A DNA stretch of 64,000 nt from positions 4,092,001-4,156,000 of the forward strand of contig NZ_JBFOHP010000002.1 of the NCBI RefSeq assembly GCF_040907265.1, given 5' to 3'. The notes under the pieces were generated by a model, which made no database searches, had not been told where the DNA came from, and worked only from the letters and a program-made list of their open reading frames with translations. The stretch is from Streptomyces sclerotialus (GTDB lineage Bacteria; Actinomycetota; Actinomycetes; Streptomycetales; Streptomycetaceae). Shown in pieces: positions 1-8,642 of this stretch (positions are counted from its first letter, which is position 1; each line of letters opens with the position of its first letter). Position numbers and translations under genes: made by a program.

Positions 1-1470
1 CGCGCGAGCGGCGTCCGAAGACGCCGCGGCCTCGGGACGGACCGCGCTCCTGGAAGCGGCCACGGCCTCGGCATCCGCCGTCCGCACCCGGCCGCCGAGG
101 CGCTCGGCGGCCTCCGCCGGCGGCTCGCCGAGGGCCCGGCCCGCGCCGGCCTCGGCCGCCCCGACGGGCTCGCCCACGGAGCTCTTCGTGCCCACCGGCT
201 CCTTCGCCCGTACGGGCTGGGCCGCACCGGTCCCCTCGTCGGGACCGGCAGCCGCGAGAGCCGGGAGATCGTCCAGCACGCGGTGCAGGCGGGCGGCCTC
301 CAGCCGCCATTTGCGGTCGACGACCTCCTCCGGATAGCGGTCCCAGGCCACCGGCGCCCAGTCGGGGCCGGTCTCGGCGGGGCCGCCGTGGAAGAGCCGG
401 GCCGCCAGCAGGGACGCGGCGCGGTCGATGGCGCCGGGCTCCTCCAGCAGGTCACAGGCCGGGCGCTCGCCCAGCCGGGAGGTGAAGCCCTCGGCGAGAC
501 GGTCACGGCGGGAGAGCTCGGTGAGCGCGGAGACCACACCGGCGTCCAGCCGGGCGGGCCAGCGGCCCATCCGCCAGGCCGGCAGCGCCACCCGGGTCAG
601 CAGCCGGTCCCAGCCCGCGTACGCCAGGCCCACCTGCTCCTGCGCCACGATCCGCAGGCCGTAGTCCACGCCCTGGGCGCGCGCGGACGCCGCCGCCGCG
701 ACCCCGCGCTCCATCTGTGCGGCGTGCTCACCGCAGCCGCGCAGCAGCAGCCGCGCCACCCGGCCAACGAAGCGCAGCGGTACCCCGCGCAGCGTGCCCC
801 GGGCCCGGGCCGCGACCGCCACGGCGGCGTCCAGGCCGCGGACGAAGCGGCGCGCGGCCGCTATGTCGGGGTGGGCCGAGGGGCCCGTACCCGCGACGAC
901 GGGGGCCAGCAGGGCCCGCAGCTCGCCGACCCGCATCCACCACAGGAACGGCGAGCCGATGACCAGCACCGGCGCCGGTGCCTGCCGGTCCGCACCGGCC
1001 CCGGCCACGCGGGACGCGGACGCCGCGCCTCCGGGCGACGCGTGCGTGCGGTGCGTACGGTCCTCCAGCCAGCTGTCGCAGTCGGGGGTGAGCGCTATCG
1101 CGGAGGGCGCCGGCACTTCCAGGCGGTCGGCGAGGTCACGCACCAGGCGGTACAGATCGGGCGCCGACTCCTCGGCGACCGGGACCGTGGGACTGAGCGC
1201 GGGCCTGGCCCGGGCGACCACCGTCGCGACCAGCGCCGCCAGCAGCAGCACCACCGCCGCGAAGCCCGCCACGATCCAGCGGGCGAGGGCCCAGCCGCCG
1301 GAATCCCAGGAACCGGGCCCGCCGGTCGCGGCCCCGGCGAAGAGCACCACGGCCAGCGCGGCCGGGAGCACGGCCGCGCCCAGGGCCGCGCCGCGGATGC
1401 GCAGTACCGCGAGCGCCCGGGCGCGCGCTGCCTGTTCGCCTGCTTCCGGACCTGCCACGAGCCTGTACAC
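1..1470 (-). CDS. Conserved membrane protein, C-terminus beyond window
   Basis: An open frame of 490 codons runs off the left edge; the 3' end is missing. The GTG start at 1470 has an AGGA-like ribosome site about 9 nt upstream; an ATG just upstream is out of frame. Two hydrophobic segments (about residues 28-50 and 60-86) are followed by a cytoplasmic-looking domain beginning near residue 104 (DLYRLVRDLADRLEVPAP), which resembles the start of M48-like membrane proteins. No HExxH zinc motif is visible, so I do not call it a peptidase. The visible C-terminal part is Ala/Glu/Gly-rich and low in complexity. It lies downstream of purD on the same strand but behind a hairpin. Function unknown. Confidence 0.7.
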   Translation of the reverse strand, partial: MYRLVAGPEAGEQAARARALAVLRIRGAALGAAVLPAALAVVLFAGAATGGPGSWDSGGWALARWIVAGFAAVVLLLAALVATVVARARPALSPTVPVAEESAPDLYRLVRDLADRLEVPAPSAIALTPDCDSWLEDRTHRTHASPGGAASASRVAGAGADRQAPAPVLVIGSPFLWWMRVGELRALLAPVVAGTGPSAHPDIAAARRFVRGLDAAVAVAARARGTLRGVPLRFVGRVARLLLRGCGEHAAQMERGVAAAASARAQGVDYGLRIVAQEQVGLAYAGWDRLLTRVALPAWRMGRWPARLDAGVVSALTELSRRDRLAEGFTSRLGERPACDLLEEPGAIDRAASLLAARLFHGGPAETGPDWAPVAWDRYPEEVVDRKWRLEAARLHRVLDDLPALAAAGPDEGTGAAQPVRAKEPVGTKSSVGEPVGAAEAGAGRALGEPPAEAAERLGGRVRTADAEAVAASRSAVRPEAAASSDAARA

Positions 1471-1843
1471 CCCCTGCTGTCCTGCATGAACGGGACGGAG
1501 AGAAGACGGGACGGAAGAGAGCCGGCACCATGCCGTCGGCCGCTCGCGACCGTCGGCGCGTTGCTCGCTCCCCACCACTCTGGCACCGGCCACTGACATC
1601 GCAATGCCGGTGAGCCACTTGCCGGACGTCTCAGGGGCAGCCGGGCCGGGAGCCGGAACGGACACCACAGGACGCTTGCGCGGAACCCTAGTTGGGGCGC
1701 CGCCGCACGTCAGCCGTTAACCGGTTCGGTCACTCGATGGAATGGCTTTGGGTAAAGCACGGAACCGGCCGCGGACGGCCGGTTCCTCGTACAGGGCGGG
1801 ACCGGGGCCTTTGCGGAGGCCCGGCGGTCCCGGCGTGTTCTCC
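1471..1843. other. Intergenic gap downstream of purD
   Basis: About 370 nt between purD and the membrane protein gene. Apart from the hairpin listed separately I see no convincing gene. Short open frames here are shadows with poor codon bias. It must contain the promoter of the membrane protein gene, but no clear -35/-10 pair stands out. Confidence 0.5.
1805..1822 (-). terminator. Hairpin after purD
   Basis: A perfect 6-bp stem (gggcct / aggccc) with a 6-nt loop lies 22 nt beyond the purD stop codon. It has no T-run, as is usual for terminators in high-GC actinobacteria. Confidence 0.5.
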
Positions 1844-3097
1844 TCAGCCGGCCTGCTCGGCGGCCTTGGCGGCGATGTCCGTCCGGTGGTGGGACCCGTC
1901 CAGGGAGATCCGGCCGACCGCGGTGTACGCGCGGTCCCTGGCACTGGCCAGATCGGACCCGGTGGCGGTGACGGAGAGCACCCGGCCGCCCGCGCTGAGG
2001 ATCCGGCCCTCGGCGTCGTACCGGGTGCCCGCGTGCAGCACGTACGCCTCGTCCTGCTCGGCCACCGCGTCCAGGCCGGTGATCGGGTCACCGGTACGCG
2101 GGGTGCCCGGGTAGTTGTGCGAGGCGATGACGACCGTGACGGCCGCGCCGTCGCTCCAGCGCAGCGGCGGGAGAGCGGCGAGGTTGCCGGTCGCCGAGGC
2201 CATCAGCAGGCCCGCGAGCGGGGTCTTCAGGCGGGCGAGGACGACCTGGGTCTCCGGGTCGCCGAAGCGCGCGTTGAACTCGATCACACGGACACCGCGC
2301 GAGGTGATCGCCAGGCCCGCGTACAGCAGACCGGAGAACGGGGTCCCGCGGCGCCGCAGTTCGTCCACGGTCGGCTGCAGCACGGACTGCATGACCTCGT
2401 CGACCAGCTTCGGGTCGGCCCACGGCAGCGGGCTGTACGCGCCCATGCCGCCGGTGTTCGGGCCCTCGTCGCCGTCCAGGGCGCGCTTGAAGTCCTGCGC
2501 GGGCTGGAGCGGTACGACGGTCTCGCCGTCGGTGACGGCGAAGAGCGAGACCTCGGGGCCGTCCAGGAACTCCTCGATCACGACGCGGTCGCAGGCCAGC
2601 GCGTGCGCCCGGGCCGCCTCGACGTCGTCCGTCACCACGACGCCCTTGCCCGCCGCGAGCCCGTCGTCCTTGACCACGTACGGGGCACCGAACGCGTCCA
2701 GGGCCTCGTCGATCTCGGCGAGGGTGGTGCACACGTAGCTGCGCGCCGTCGGCACGCCGGCCGCCGCCATCACATCCTTGGCGAAGGCCTTGGAGCCCTC
2801 CAGCTGCGCGGCGTCGGCCGAGGGGCCGAAGACCGGGATGCCACGGTCGCGTACGGCGTCGGCGACACCGGCCACGAGCGGTGCCTCCGGGCCGACGACG
2901 ACCAGCTCCGCCTGCAGGCTCACGGCCAGCTCGGCAACGGCCGCGCCGTCGAGGGCGTCCACCGGGTGGAGCTCGGCCACCTCGGCGATGCCGGCGTTGC
3001 CGGGGGCGCAGTGCAGCGCGGTGACGTCGGGGTCGAGGGACAGGGAGCGGCACAGGGCGTGTTCGCGGGCGCCGCCGCCGATGACGAGGACCTTCAC
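1844..3097 (-). CDS. purD: Phosphoribosylamine--glycine ligase (GAR synthetase)
   Basis: Catalyses the ATP-dependent ligation of glycine to 5-phosphoribosylamine, the second step of de novo purine synthesis, in the cytosol. The 417-residue length is normal for PurD. The N-terminal glycine-rich motif GGGAREHAL is at residues 7-15, followed by a GPEAPLVAG motif and an ATP-grasp core ([37 protein letters not shown]). The GTG start at 3097 has no ribosome site but sits 6 nt after a TAGGCT -10 element, which suggests a leaderless transcript. It is transcribed away from the SLATT gene. The product feeds the same pathway as purA at 16404-17690. Confidence 0.97.
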   Translation of the reverse strand: MKVLVIGGGAREHALCRSLSLDPDVTALHCAPGNAGIAEVAELHPVDALDGAAVAELAVSLQAELVVVGPEAPLVAGVADAVRDRGIPVFGPSADAAQLEGSKAFAKDVMAAAGVPTARSYVCTTLAEIDEALDAFGAPYVVKDDGLAAGKGVVVTDDVEAARAHALACDRVVIEEFLDGPEVSLFAVTDGETVVPLQPAQDFKRALDGDEGPNTGGMGAYSPLPWADPKLVDEVMQSVLQPTVDELRRRGTPFSGLLYAGLAITSRGVRVIEFNARFGDPETQVVLARLKTPLAGLLMASATGNLAALPPLRWSDGAAVTVVIASHNYPGTPRTGDPITGLDAVAEQDEAYVLHAGTRYDAEGRILSAGGRVLSVTATGSDLASARDRAYTAVGRISLDGSHHRTDIAAKAAEQAG

Positions 3098-3103
3098 AGG
3101 GGC

Positions 3104-3109
3104 AGCCTA
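3104..3109 (-). promoter_or_regulatory. Leaderless -10 element of purD
   Basis: TAGGCT (TANNNT type) lies 6 nt before the purD GTG, so transcription would begin at or next to the start codon. Confidence 0.6.
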
Positions 3110-3226
3110 GTCGTCCCGGGTGACGGCATGCCGTGGCGCCCCTGAGGGCGACGCGCCCGTCCGCCCCTGCAAGCCGGCAGATGCTGTCACTCCCCGCCAC
3201 ACGAACGGACACAACAGGGCACGGCT

Positions 3227-3291
3227 GGTCGAACATGCGCATACGACCGGCTGAACATGGATAAACAGGTACAACCCGGCGAACGGGTACA
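3227..3291. promoter_or_regulatory. Repeat-rich, lower-GC regulatory region between purD and SLATT gene
   Basis: The 435-nt divergent gap is clearly less GC-rich than its surroundings. It holds ggtcg / cgacc (3227-3231 and 3244-3248) around a 12-nt core, direct copies of GAACATG at 3231 and 3253, and related copies AAACAGGTACA (3263) and GAACGGGTACA (3281) 18 nt apart. These look like spaced binding sites for a DNA-binding protein, identity unknown. A weak promoter-like pair, TTCGAG with CTATAC 17 nt later, lies further downstream near 3362-3391. Confidence 0.4.
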
Positions 3292-3532
3292 GCTGATCGA
3301 GGGACGCGCGCCTGTCCCCATCTTGGGTACCTAGGTGGAGTTCATGGGGTGTAGCAACTCTTTCGAGTGAGGCCGGGAACAGGCCTATACCTGATCCCGC
3401 ACCACTTCCGGGCGGAAATAGCTGGATCCTGGCGGCAACGCCAGCCGTTCGGCGGTAGGAAGGGTGTCGCGCGCCACGGCCGTCTCCATCGCATCGCGCG
3501 CACCGCACGTATCTTCAACAGGGAGTGCACGG

Positions 3533-4297
3533 GTGAGCCAGCCGGAGATGCAGCCCGAGAGGCCTCCCGAGGGGCCCCCTCGGGAGGAAGGCGAGGACGC
3601 GCAGGGGCGGGATCGCGGTGATCTCGCCGGCCGTGCCTTCCCCCTCGGTGACTGGGGAGAACCGGCCGAGCGCCTGGACGAGCTGTACCAATGGGCCGAG
3701 ACCGGTGCCCTGCACGTCATCGACTGGTATCTCGCGGACCGCGTCGTCAAACGGCGCACCGCCCGGATCCTGCGGGCCGGCGCCGCCACCGGCGTCTCGG
3801 CGGGGGCGCTGCTGCCCCTGCTCGGCCTCACCGGCGCGCTGGAGGACGGCACCCAGTACGGCTATCTGGCCCTGCTGGTCGCCGCCGTCTGCATGGGCTG
3901 CGACCGGTTCTTCGGCGTGACGGCGGGCTGGATGCGGGACGTGGCAGCGGCGCAGGCCGTACAGCGGCGACTGGAAGCGCTGCAGTTCGACTGGGCGTCG
4001 GAGAGCGTCCGGGAAGTGCTCGGCCCCACGGAGGGCACCGCCGCCGAGGCGGCCGAGCGCTGCCTGACCGTACTGCGGCGCTTCAACGAGGACATCGCGG
4101 AGCTGGTCCGCTCCGAGACGGCCGACTGGATGATGGCGTTCCGTACCGGCCCGGTACCGACCGGCAGCCAGGCGACACCGGCCCCGTGGGGGCCGCCGCG
4201 CCAGGAAACCGCGCCGGACCGCACGGGCCGCATCGTGCTCCCCCCGGGCACCCGCCCGAACATGCCCCGCCAGCGCCCGCCGGAGCCGCCACGGTGA
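3533..4297 (+). CDS. SLATT-domain membrane protein
   Basis: A 254-residue protein. A charged, Pro/Glu-rich N-terminus is followed by a helix (ELYQWAETGALHVIDWYL), two closely spaced hydrophobic segments (about residues 80-100 and 105-125) and a helical region with VRRFFG-like and aromatic positions, the architecture of SLATT (two-TM plus helices) proteins. The C-terminus is Pro/Arg-rich and disordered. In other bacteria SLATT proteins are predicted pore-forming effectors of nucleotide-activated conflict systems. No sensor or nucleotide cyclase is adjacent here, so a housekeeping membrane role is equally possible. The GTG at 3533 is chosen because AGGGAG lies 8 nt upstream; a longer in-frame extension to 3464 lacks a good site. 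Confidence 0.65.
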   Translation: MSQPEMQPERPPEGPPREEGEDAQGRDRGDLAGRAFPLGDWGEPAERLDELYQWAETGALHVIDWYLADRVVKRRTARILRAGAATGVSAGALLPLLGLTGALEDGTQYGYLALLVAAVCMGCDRFFGVTAGWMRDVAAAQAVQRRLEALQFDWASESVREVLGPTEGTAAEAAERCLTVLRRFNEDIAELVRSETADWMMAFRTGPVPTGSQATPAPWGPPRQETAPDRTGRIVLPPGTRPNMPRQRPPEPPR

Positions 4298-4462
4298 GCG
4301 GGGCGTGCCGGGAGGTGGGCCGTCGGCCGGAGACGCCCCGGCAGTTACCGGCGGAGACGCTGCGGTGAGCGGGCCGTTGCAGGGCTCAGGTGTCGGCAGG
4401 ACGGCCCACGCGGCGTCCCCGGAGACGCATGGTGAGCGGGCCGCTCCAGGGGTGGGGCGCCC
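4285..4462. repeat. Degenerate tandem repeat at the end of the SLATT gene
   Basis: About 2.5 imperfect units of roughly 65-70 nt, each carrying CGGAGACGC followed by GGTGAGCGGGC (copies start near 4293, 4364 and 4430). The repeat covers the SLATT stop codon and the gap before the convergent gene. Confidence 0.5.
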
Positions 4463-4482
4463 GGTCCGGCGCCCGCTTCCGG

Positions 4483-5133
4483 TCAGCTGAAGACGATCAT
4501 CGAACCCTGGCCGAGGCTGCGGGTCGCCGCCGCGTGCAGCCCGAGCCAGACATGGCGTTCCCGGGCGAACGGACTGTCGTCGCCGACCGCGCCCTCCGCC
4601 CGCTCCTCCAGCTTCGTGGGCCGCTCCGGCGGCGTCGGGGCCGCGGGCGGATTGGCCGGGTCGATGCCGATGGCCGGTCCGACCATCTCCAGCTCCCGCA
4701 GCAGCCCGTGGGACGAACCCAGCGGGCCGCCACCGGCCAGCAGTTCGTCGTTGGCGAGCGGATGCGGGAAGTCCACCGGTACGTACGCGCCCGCGTGGTC
4801 GTAGTGCCACACCAGGTGCGACTCCTGCGCCGTACTCTCGAACATCTCCAGCAACTGCTCGTAGTCACCCCCCAGTTCGTCCACCGGCGAGACGGCGAGG
4901 CCGCAGATCTGGAGGAGGTACGCGCGGCGCAGGAAATGCAGCGCGTCGTAGTCGAACCCGGCGACCGGCGCGACGTCCCCGGAGAGGCCCGGCATGTAGT
5001 TGAAGACCGGCACGGGAGGCAGCCCCGCGTCGTTCAGCGCCTTGTCGTAGGAGGCGAGCTCTTCGGAGAAGGGATTGTCGGGGCTGTGGCACAGCACGTC
5101 GACGAGGGGGACCAGCCACAGGTCACACGCCAC
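4483..5133 (-). CDS. Hypothetical protein of unknown function
   Basis: 216 residues from a GTG at 5133 (VACDLWLVPLVDVLCHSP), preceded by GGAAG about 10 nt upstream. The longer open frame to 5337 is low-complexity Ser/Arg sequence and is rejected. The sequence looks cytosolic and globular, with no signal or membrane segment. It has conserved-looking aromatic and acidic stretches (DYDALHFLRRAYLL, HLVWHYDHAGAYVPVDFP) and a Pro-rich linker near residue 160. No family is recognised. It lies 58 nt downstream of the GntR regulator on the same strand and may be co-transcribed with it. Confidence 0.7.
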   Translation of the reverse strand: MACDLWLVPLVDVLCHSPDNPFSEELASYDKALNDAGLPPVPVFNYMPGLSGDVAPVAGFDYDALHFLRRAYLLQICGLAVSPVDELGGDYEQLLEMFESTAQESHLVWHYDHAGAYVPVDFPHPLANDELLAGGGPLGSSHGLLRELEMVGPAIGIDPANPPAAPTPPERPTKLEERAEGAVGDDSPFARERHVWLGLHAAATRSLGQGSMIVFS

Positions 5134-5191
5134 AAGTTCTCGCTTCCGCTCGGGTCCGGCTGACGAAGCCGATGGTCGGGACAGCGTAGTG

Positions 5192-5869
5192 CTAGGCGAG
5201 GTTCTCGACGAGGGCGAGGGCATGGGCGTTGTACTCGCGCACCAGGCGCTGCGCGGTGGCCACGTCACGGTGGACGACCGCGGTCGCCAACTCCTGGTGC
5301 CCCTGCCACAGATGACCGCGCAGATCAGCCTTGGCACGCAGCATCGGCACAGCGAACACCCAGCCCTGTACCCGCATCCGGTCCAGAAACTCCGCGATGT
5401 AGGAATTGCCCACGAGATTGCCGAACTCGCGCCAGAACCGCAGGTCGTAGCCGATCAGTACGTCCAGGTCGCCGCAGCGCGCCGACCGTTCCGCTTCCTC
5501 TGCGCGGCGCCGGATGGAGACCAGCGCGTCGGACGTGACACCGCGGACCAGTTCCTCGGCGCCGGTACGGAAGACACCTTCCACGACGAGCGTGCGAGCC
5601 TCGACCATGGCGCGGTAATCGGCGGCCGTGAACGTGTGGACGCAGAACCCGCGGTGCTGCTCCACGTCCAGGAGGCCCTGCGCGGAAAGGTCGAGCAGCG
5701 CCTCACGGACCGGGGTCGCGGAGACCCCGTACTGCTCGGCGATCTCCTTGACGGTGAACTGGCGGCCCGCGGGCAGCCGTCCGGCCAGCACCTCGTCGCG
5801 CAGCGCGTCTGCGATCTGCTGTCGGAGTGTGCTGCGCTGGATGACTCCGCTGACCGGCCCGGCGGGCAT
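5192..5869 (-). CDS. GntR-family transcriptional regulator (FadR/FCD type)
   Basis: A 225-residue DNA-binding repressor or activator. An N-terminal winged helix-turn-helix spans about residues 15-80 (LRQQIADALRDEVLAG, EQYGVSATPVREALLDL). It is followed by an all-helical FCD ligand domain whose metal-binding pattern includes Asp/His residues (YDLRFWREFG, LRGHLWQGHQELATAV). ATG 5869 is preferred over 5896 because AAGGAGA lies 8 nt upstream. The neighbouring aminotransferase starts at 7584 on the same strand and ends 350 nt upstream of this gene. FCD regulators usually sense small organic acids, so control of that amino-donor metabolism gene is a reasonable inference. Confidence 0.9.
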   Translation of the reverse strand: MPAGPVSGVIQRSTLRQQIADALRDEVLAGRLPAGRQFTVKEIAEQYGVSATPVREALLDLSAQGLLDVEQHRGFCVHTFTAADYRAMVEARTLVVEGVFRTGAEELVRGVTSDALVSIRRRAEEAERSARCGDLDVLIGYDLRFWREFGNLVGNSYIAEFLDRMRVQGWVFAVPMLRAKADLRGHLWQGHQELATAVVHRDVATAQRLVREYNAHALALVENLA

Positions 5870-5980
5870 CGTGTCCGTCTCCTTCCACGACCGCACGGAA
5901 CTGGAGCGGCCCTCGCTCTCACGATAGGCGAGCGTCGCACGAGACGGATGGGACGGTGGTTACGAAAGGGCTCCACGAGA

Positions 5981-6165
5981 GGCGTGGCGGGACGTGGCGG
6001 GGGCCGGTGACGGGGGCCGGTGGCGGGGCGCGGTGGGGCCGGTGGCGGGGCGTGGTGGGGCCGGTGGCGGGGCCGCGGTGCGCGCCGGTCGGCGAGACGC
6101 GGTGTGGGCCGGTGGCCGGGCGTGGTGCGGGCCGGTGGCCGGGCACGGTGTGGGCCGGTCGGCGG
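5981..6165. repeat. G-rich degenerate tandem repeat between regulator and aminotransferase
   Basis: Most of the 350-nt gap consists of variants of GGGGCCGGTGGCGGGGCGTGGTG in about seven imperfect copies of 20-30 nt. No gene is seen. Strand asymmetry (G-rich on the plus strand) and the period suggest slippage-derived sequence. Confidence 0.7.
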
Positions 6166-6219
6166 TTTCGTGCGCCCGGCCGGTGGGCTGCCCCACCGGC
6201 CGGGCCGCACGGGAGTACG

Positions 6220-7584
6220 TCAGACCGTGTACGCGTCTGCCGTGGTCAGGGCCTCGTCGAGCGCTGCCAGGCCCTCCTTCGCCTCCGTCTCGGTGATCGT
6301 GCACGGCGGGACGACATGCGTACGGTTCATGTTCAGGAACGGCCACAGGCCCCGCTCCTTGCACGCCGCCGCGAACTGCGCCATCGGGGTGTTGTCCGCG
6401 CCCGAGGCGTTGTACGGCACCAGCGGCTCGTGCGTCTCACGGTTCCTGACCAGCTCAAGGGCCCAGAAGACGCCCATGCCGCGCACCTCGCCCACCGACG
6501 GGTGCCGCTCGGCGATGTCCTTCAGCGCCGGGCCGATGACCTTCTCGCCGATCTCCGCGGCGTTCTCCACGATGCGCTCCTCCGCCATCGCGTTGATCGT
6601 CGCGACCGCCGAGGCGCAGGCCAGCGGATGGCCGGAGTACGTCAGACCGCCCGGGTAGGGGCGCTTGTCGAAGGTCGCGGCGATCTCAGCGGAGATCGCG
6701 ACACCGCCCAGCGGCACGTAACCGCTGTTCACGCCCTTGGCGAAGGTCATCAGGTCGGGCACGACGTCGAAGTGGTCGAGCGCGAACCAGCGGCCCGTCC
6801 GCCCGAAGCCCGCCATGACCTCGTCCAGGATGAAGACGATGCCGTACCGGTCGCAGATCTCCCGCACGCCGGCGAGGTAGCCGGGCGGCGGGACCATGAT
6901 GCCGGCGGTGCCGGGAATGGTCTCCAGGATGATCGCGGCGATCGACTGCGGGCCCTCGAAGGCGATGGTGTCCTCAAGGTGGCGCAGTGCGCGCTCGCAC
7001 TCCTGCTGCTCGTTCTCCGCGTGGAAGGGCGAGCGGTACAGGAACGGGCCCCAGAAGTGCACCACGCCGGCCGACGCGGTGTCCGAGGGCCAGCGCCGCG
7101 GGTCACCCGTGAGGTTGATCGCCGCGGCCGTGGCACCGTGGTACGAGCGGTACGTGGAGAGCACCTTCGACCGGCCGGTGTGCAGCCGGGCCATGCGCAC
7201 GGCGTTCTCCACGGCCTCGGCGCCGCCGTTGGTGAAGAAGATCTTGTCCAGGTCGCCGGGCGTACGCTCGGCGACCAGCCGCGCGGCCTCGGACCGCACG
7301 TCCACGGCGAAGCCCGGCGCGAGGGTGCACAGCTTGCCGGCCTGCTCCTGGATGGCGGCGACGACCTTCGGGTGCTGGTGCCCGATGTTGGTGTTGACCA
7401 GCTGAGACGTGAAGTCGAGGTAGCGGTTGCCGTCGTAGTCCCACATGTACGAGCCCTCGGCGCCCGCGATCGGCAGCGGGTCTATCAGGCCCTGCGCCGA
7501 CCAGGAGTGGAAGACGTGGGCACGGTCGGCGGCCTTCACGGCCGCGCCGACGGCGGGGTCTGGTTGCGTCGTGGTCACGGTCAC
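6220..7584 (-). CDS. Class III (omega-type) aminotransferase
   Basis: A 454-residue fold-type I PLP enzyme. It has the N-terminal DYDGNRYLDF signature, the PLP phosphate loop FTNGGAEAVENAVRMAR (about residues 118-134), FILDEVMAGFGRTG with the cofactor Asp (about 253-266), the Schiff-base Lys in FAKGVNSGYVPLGGV (about 283-297) and GLTYSGHPLACASA. This pattern fits beta-alanine/4-aminobutyrate:pyruvate-type transaminases; the true substrate cannot be read from sequence. It uses GTG with GAGGTAG upstream. The nearby GntR regulator suggests catabolite-responsive expression. Confidence 0.92.
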   Translation of the reverse strand: MTVTTTQPDPAVGAAVKAADRAHVFHSWSAQGLIDPLPIAGAEGSYMWDYDGNRYLDFTSQLVNTNIGHQHPKVVAAIQEQAGKLCTLAPGFAVDVRSEAARLVAERTPGDLDKIFFTNGGAEAVENAVRMARLHTGRSKVLSTYRSYHGATAAAINLTGDPRRWPSDTASAGVVHFWGPFLYRSPFHAENEQQECERALRHLEDTIAFEGPQSIAAIILETIPGTAGIMVPPPGYLAGVREICDRYGIVFILDEVMAGFGRTGRWFALDHFDVVPDLMTFAKGVNSGYVPLGGVAISAEIAATFDKRPYPGGLTYSGHPLACASAVATINAMAEERIVENAAEIGEKVIGPALKDIAERHPSVGEVRGMGVFWALELVRNRETHEPLVPYNASGADNTPMAQFAAACKERGLWPFLNMNRTHVVPPCTITETEAKEGLAALDEALTTADAYTV

Positions 7585-7787
7585 TACCTCGGATCGCTCA
7601 GGGCCGCCAGGACTTCGGGAACGCGGGAACTCCGCACGACGAGGACGCTGTGCAGGGAGGCGCGGGTACGGGGCGGCGGACGCTGACCAGCCTAAGGATC
7701 ACCGCGCCGGCGACGGTACCGACAGTGTGTATGGCACTCACCACGCGCTCTGACAGGTTGTCGATCGCGGGGTGAATTGGCTTTGGG

Positions 7788-7935
7788 GCGGGGGCCGGAG
7801 ACGGGGGCGAGGGCGGGGGCCGGAGACGGGGGCCGGAGACGGGGGCCGGAGACGGGGGCGGGGACCGGAGACGGGGGCGGGGACCGGAGACGGGGGCGGG
7901 GACCGGGGGCAGGGGCGGGGGCCGGGGGCAGGGCC
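7788..7935. repeat. 13-19 bp tandem repeat array
   Basis: Six copies of CCGGAGAC embedded in G-runs start at about 7795, 7820, 7833, 7846, 7865 and 7884. Spacing is 13 or 19 nt, then the array decays into GGGGCGGGGGCCGGGG. It lies in the 450-nt gap between the aminotransferase and the acidic secreted protein. A polypyrimidine stretch (7976-8003) follows. There are no spacers, so this is not CRISPR. I see no gene in the gap. Confidence 0.75.
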
Positions 7936-8036
7936 GGATGCCCGAGCCCGGGTCTCCGCGTCCTAGTAACCGGGGCCCTCCCCCTCCCCTCCCCCTCCCC
8001 ACTCCACCTCAGTCGTCGGCCGCGCCGTGCCGCGGC

Positions 8037-8609
8037 TCAGTCGTCATCGTCGTCGTCATCCTCGTCCGCGTCGTGGTCCGCCACCGGTATGGCCTTGGGG
8101 TGACCGTCGGTACACCGGATCGCGTACGTACGGTCGTCGCCGTCGTCGATAGGTTCGAACTCGATCGTCGCGACGTCGGACGGGCCCCGCTTCACGGTGT
8201 CCATGTGGTAGCCCGAGGCCGGGCTCCAGACCGTGAGGTACACCCGGCCGTCGGGGCGGCACTCGGCGGTCGCGCTGCCGCCGGTGACGTTGACGGTGCC
8301 CACCCGCCCGGCGGAACCGGCGGAGGACGTCTCACCGGAGCCGGGCGTGGCACCGCCGGAGGGGGTACCGGCCCCACTCGCGTCCGGGGCGGCGGAGTCG
8401 GAGGCGCCGCCGCCTGGCTCCGAGGAGCCGGGCCGGGCGGAGGTGCGGGCGGCCGCGAGTTTCTGGCGTACCCCGTCGTCGTCCAGCGGCTCGGCGCGGG
8501 TGTTCTGCAGCCCCATGTCGGTGTTGGCCAGCGACCACGCGCCCAGCCCGCCCGCTCCCGCGAACGCGCAGACCCATACGGCCGTCACCACGGCGCCTCG
8601 CCACTTCAT
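8037..8609 (-). CDS. Secreted or membrane-anchored protein with acidic tail
   Basis: 190 residues. A single N-terminal hydrophobic segment (about residues 6-28, GAVVTAVWVCAFAGAGGLGA) acts as signal or anchor. A long Ser/Gly/Pro-rich linker (about 52-100) follows, then a small beta-rich domain with two cysteines (TAECRPDGRVYLTVWSPA, YAIRCTDGHPKAIP) that could form a disulfide. It ends in an unbroken run of Asp residues after ADEDD. AGGAGG is placed well before ATG 8609. Divergent from the response regulator gene, with which it shares a 425-nt control region. No family is recognised; a cation-binding or wall-associated role is only a guess. Confidence 0.75.
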   Translation of the reverse strand: MKWRGAVVTAVWVCAFAGAGGLGAWSLANTDMGLQNTRAEPLDDDGVRQKLAAARTSARPGSSEPGGGASDSAAPDASGAGTPSGGATPGSGETSSAGSAGRVGTVNVTGGSATAECRPDGRVYLTVWSPASGYHMDTVKRGPSDVATIEFEPIDDGDDRTYAIRCTDGHPKAIPVADHDADEDDDDDDD

Positions 8610-8642
8610 CGCGCGTCCTCCTTTCCCTGTCCCCGCGTTTCC

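Noticed and set aside
283..1596. Plus-strand open frame of 437 codons at the left edge
   Set aside because: The minus strand holds a coherent membrane protein with two helices; this frame is Arg/Gly-rich noise.
7788..7935. CRISPR array
   Set aside because: Units are 13-19 nt, contiguous and without unique spacers; there are no cas genes.
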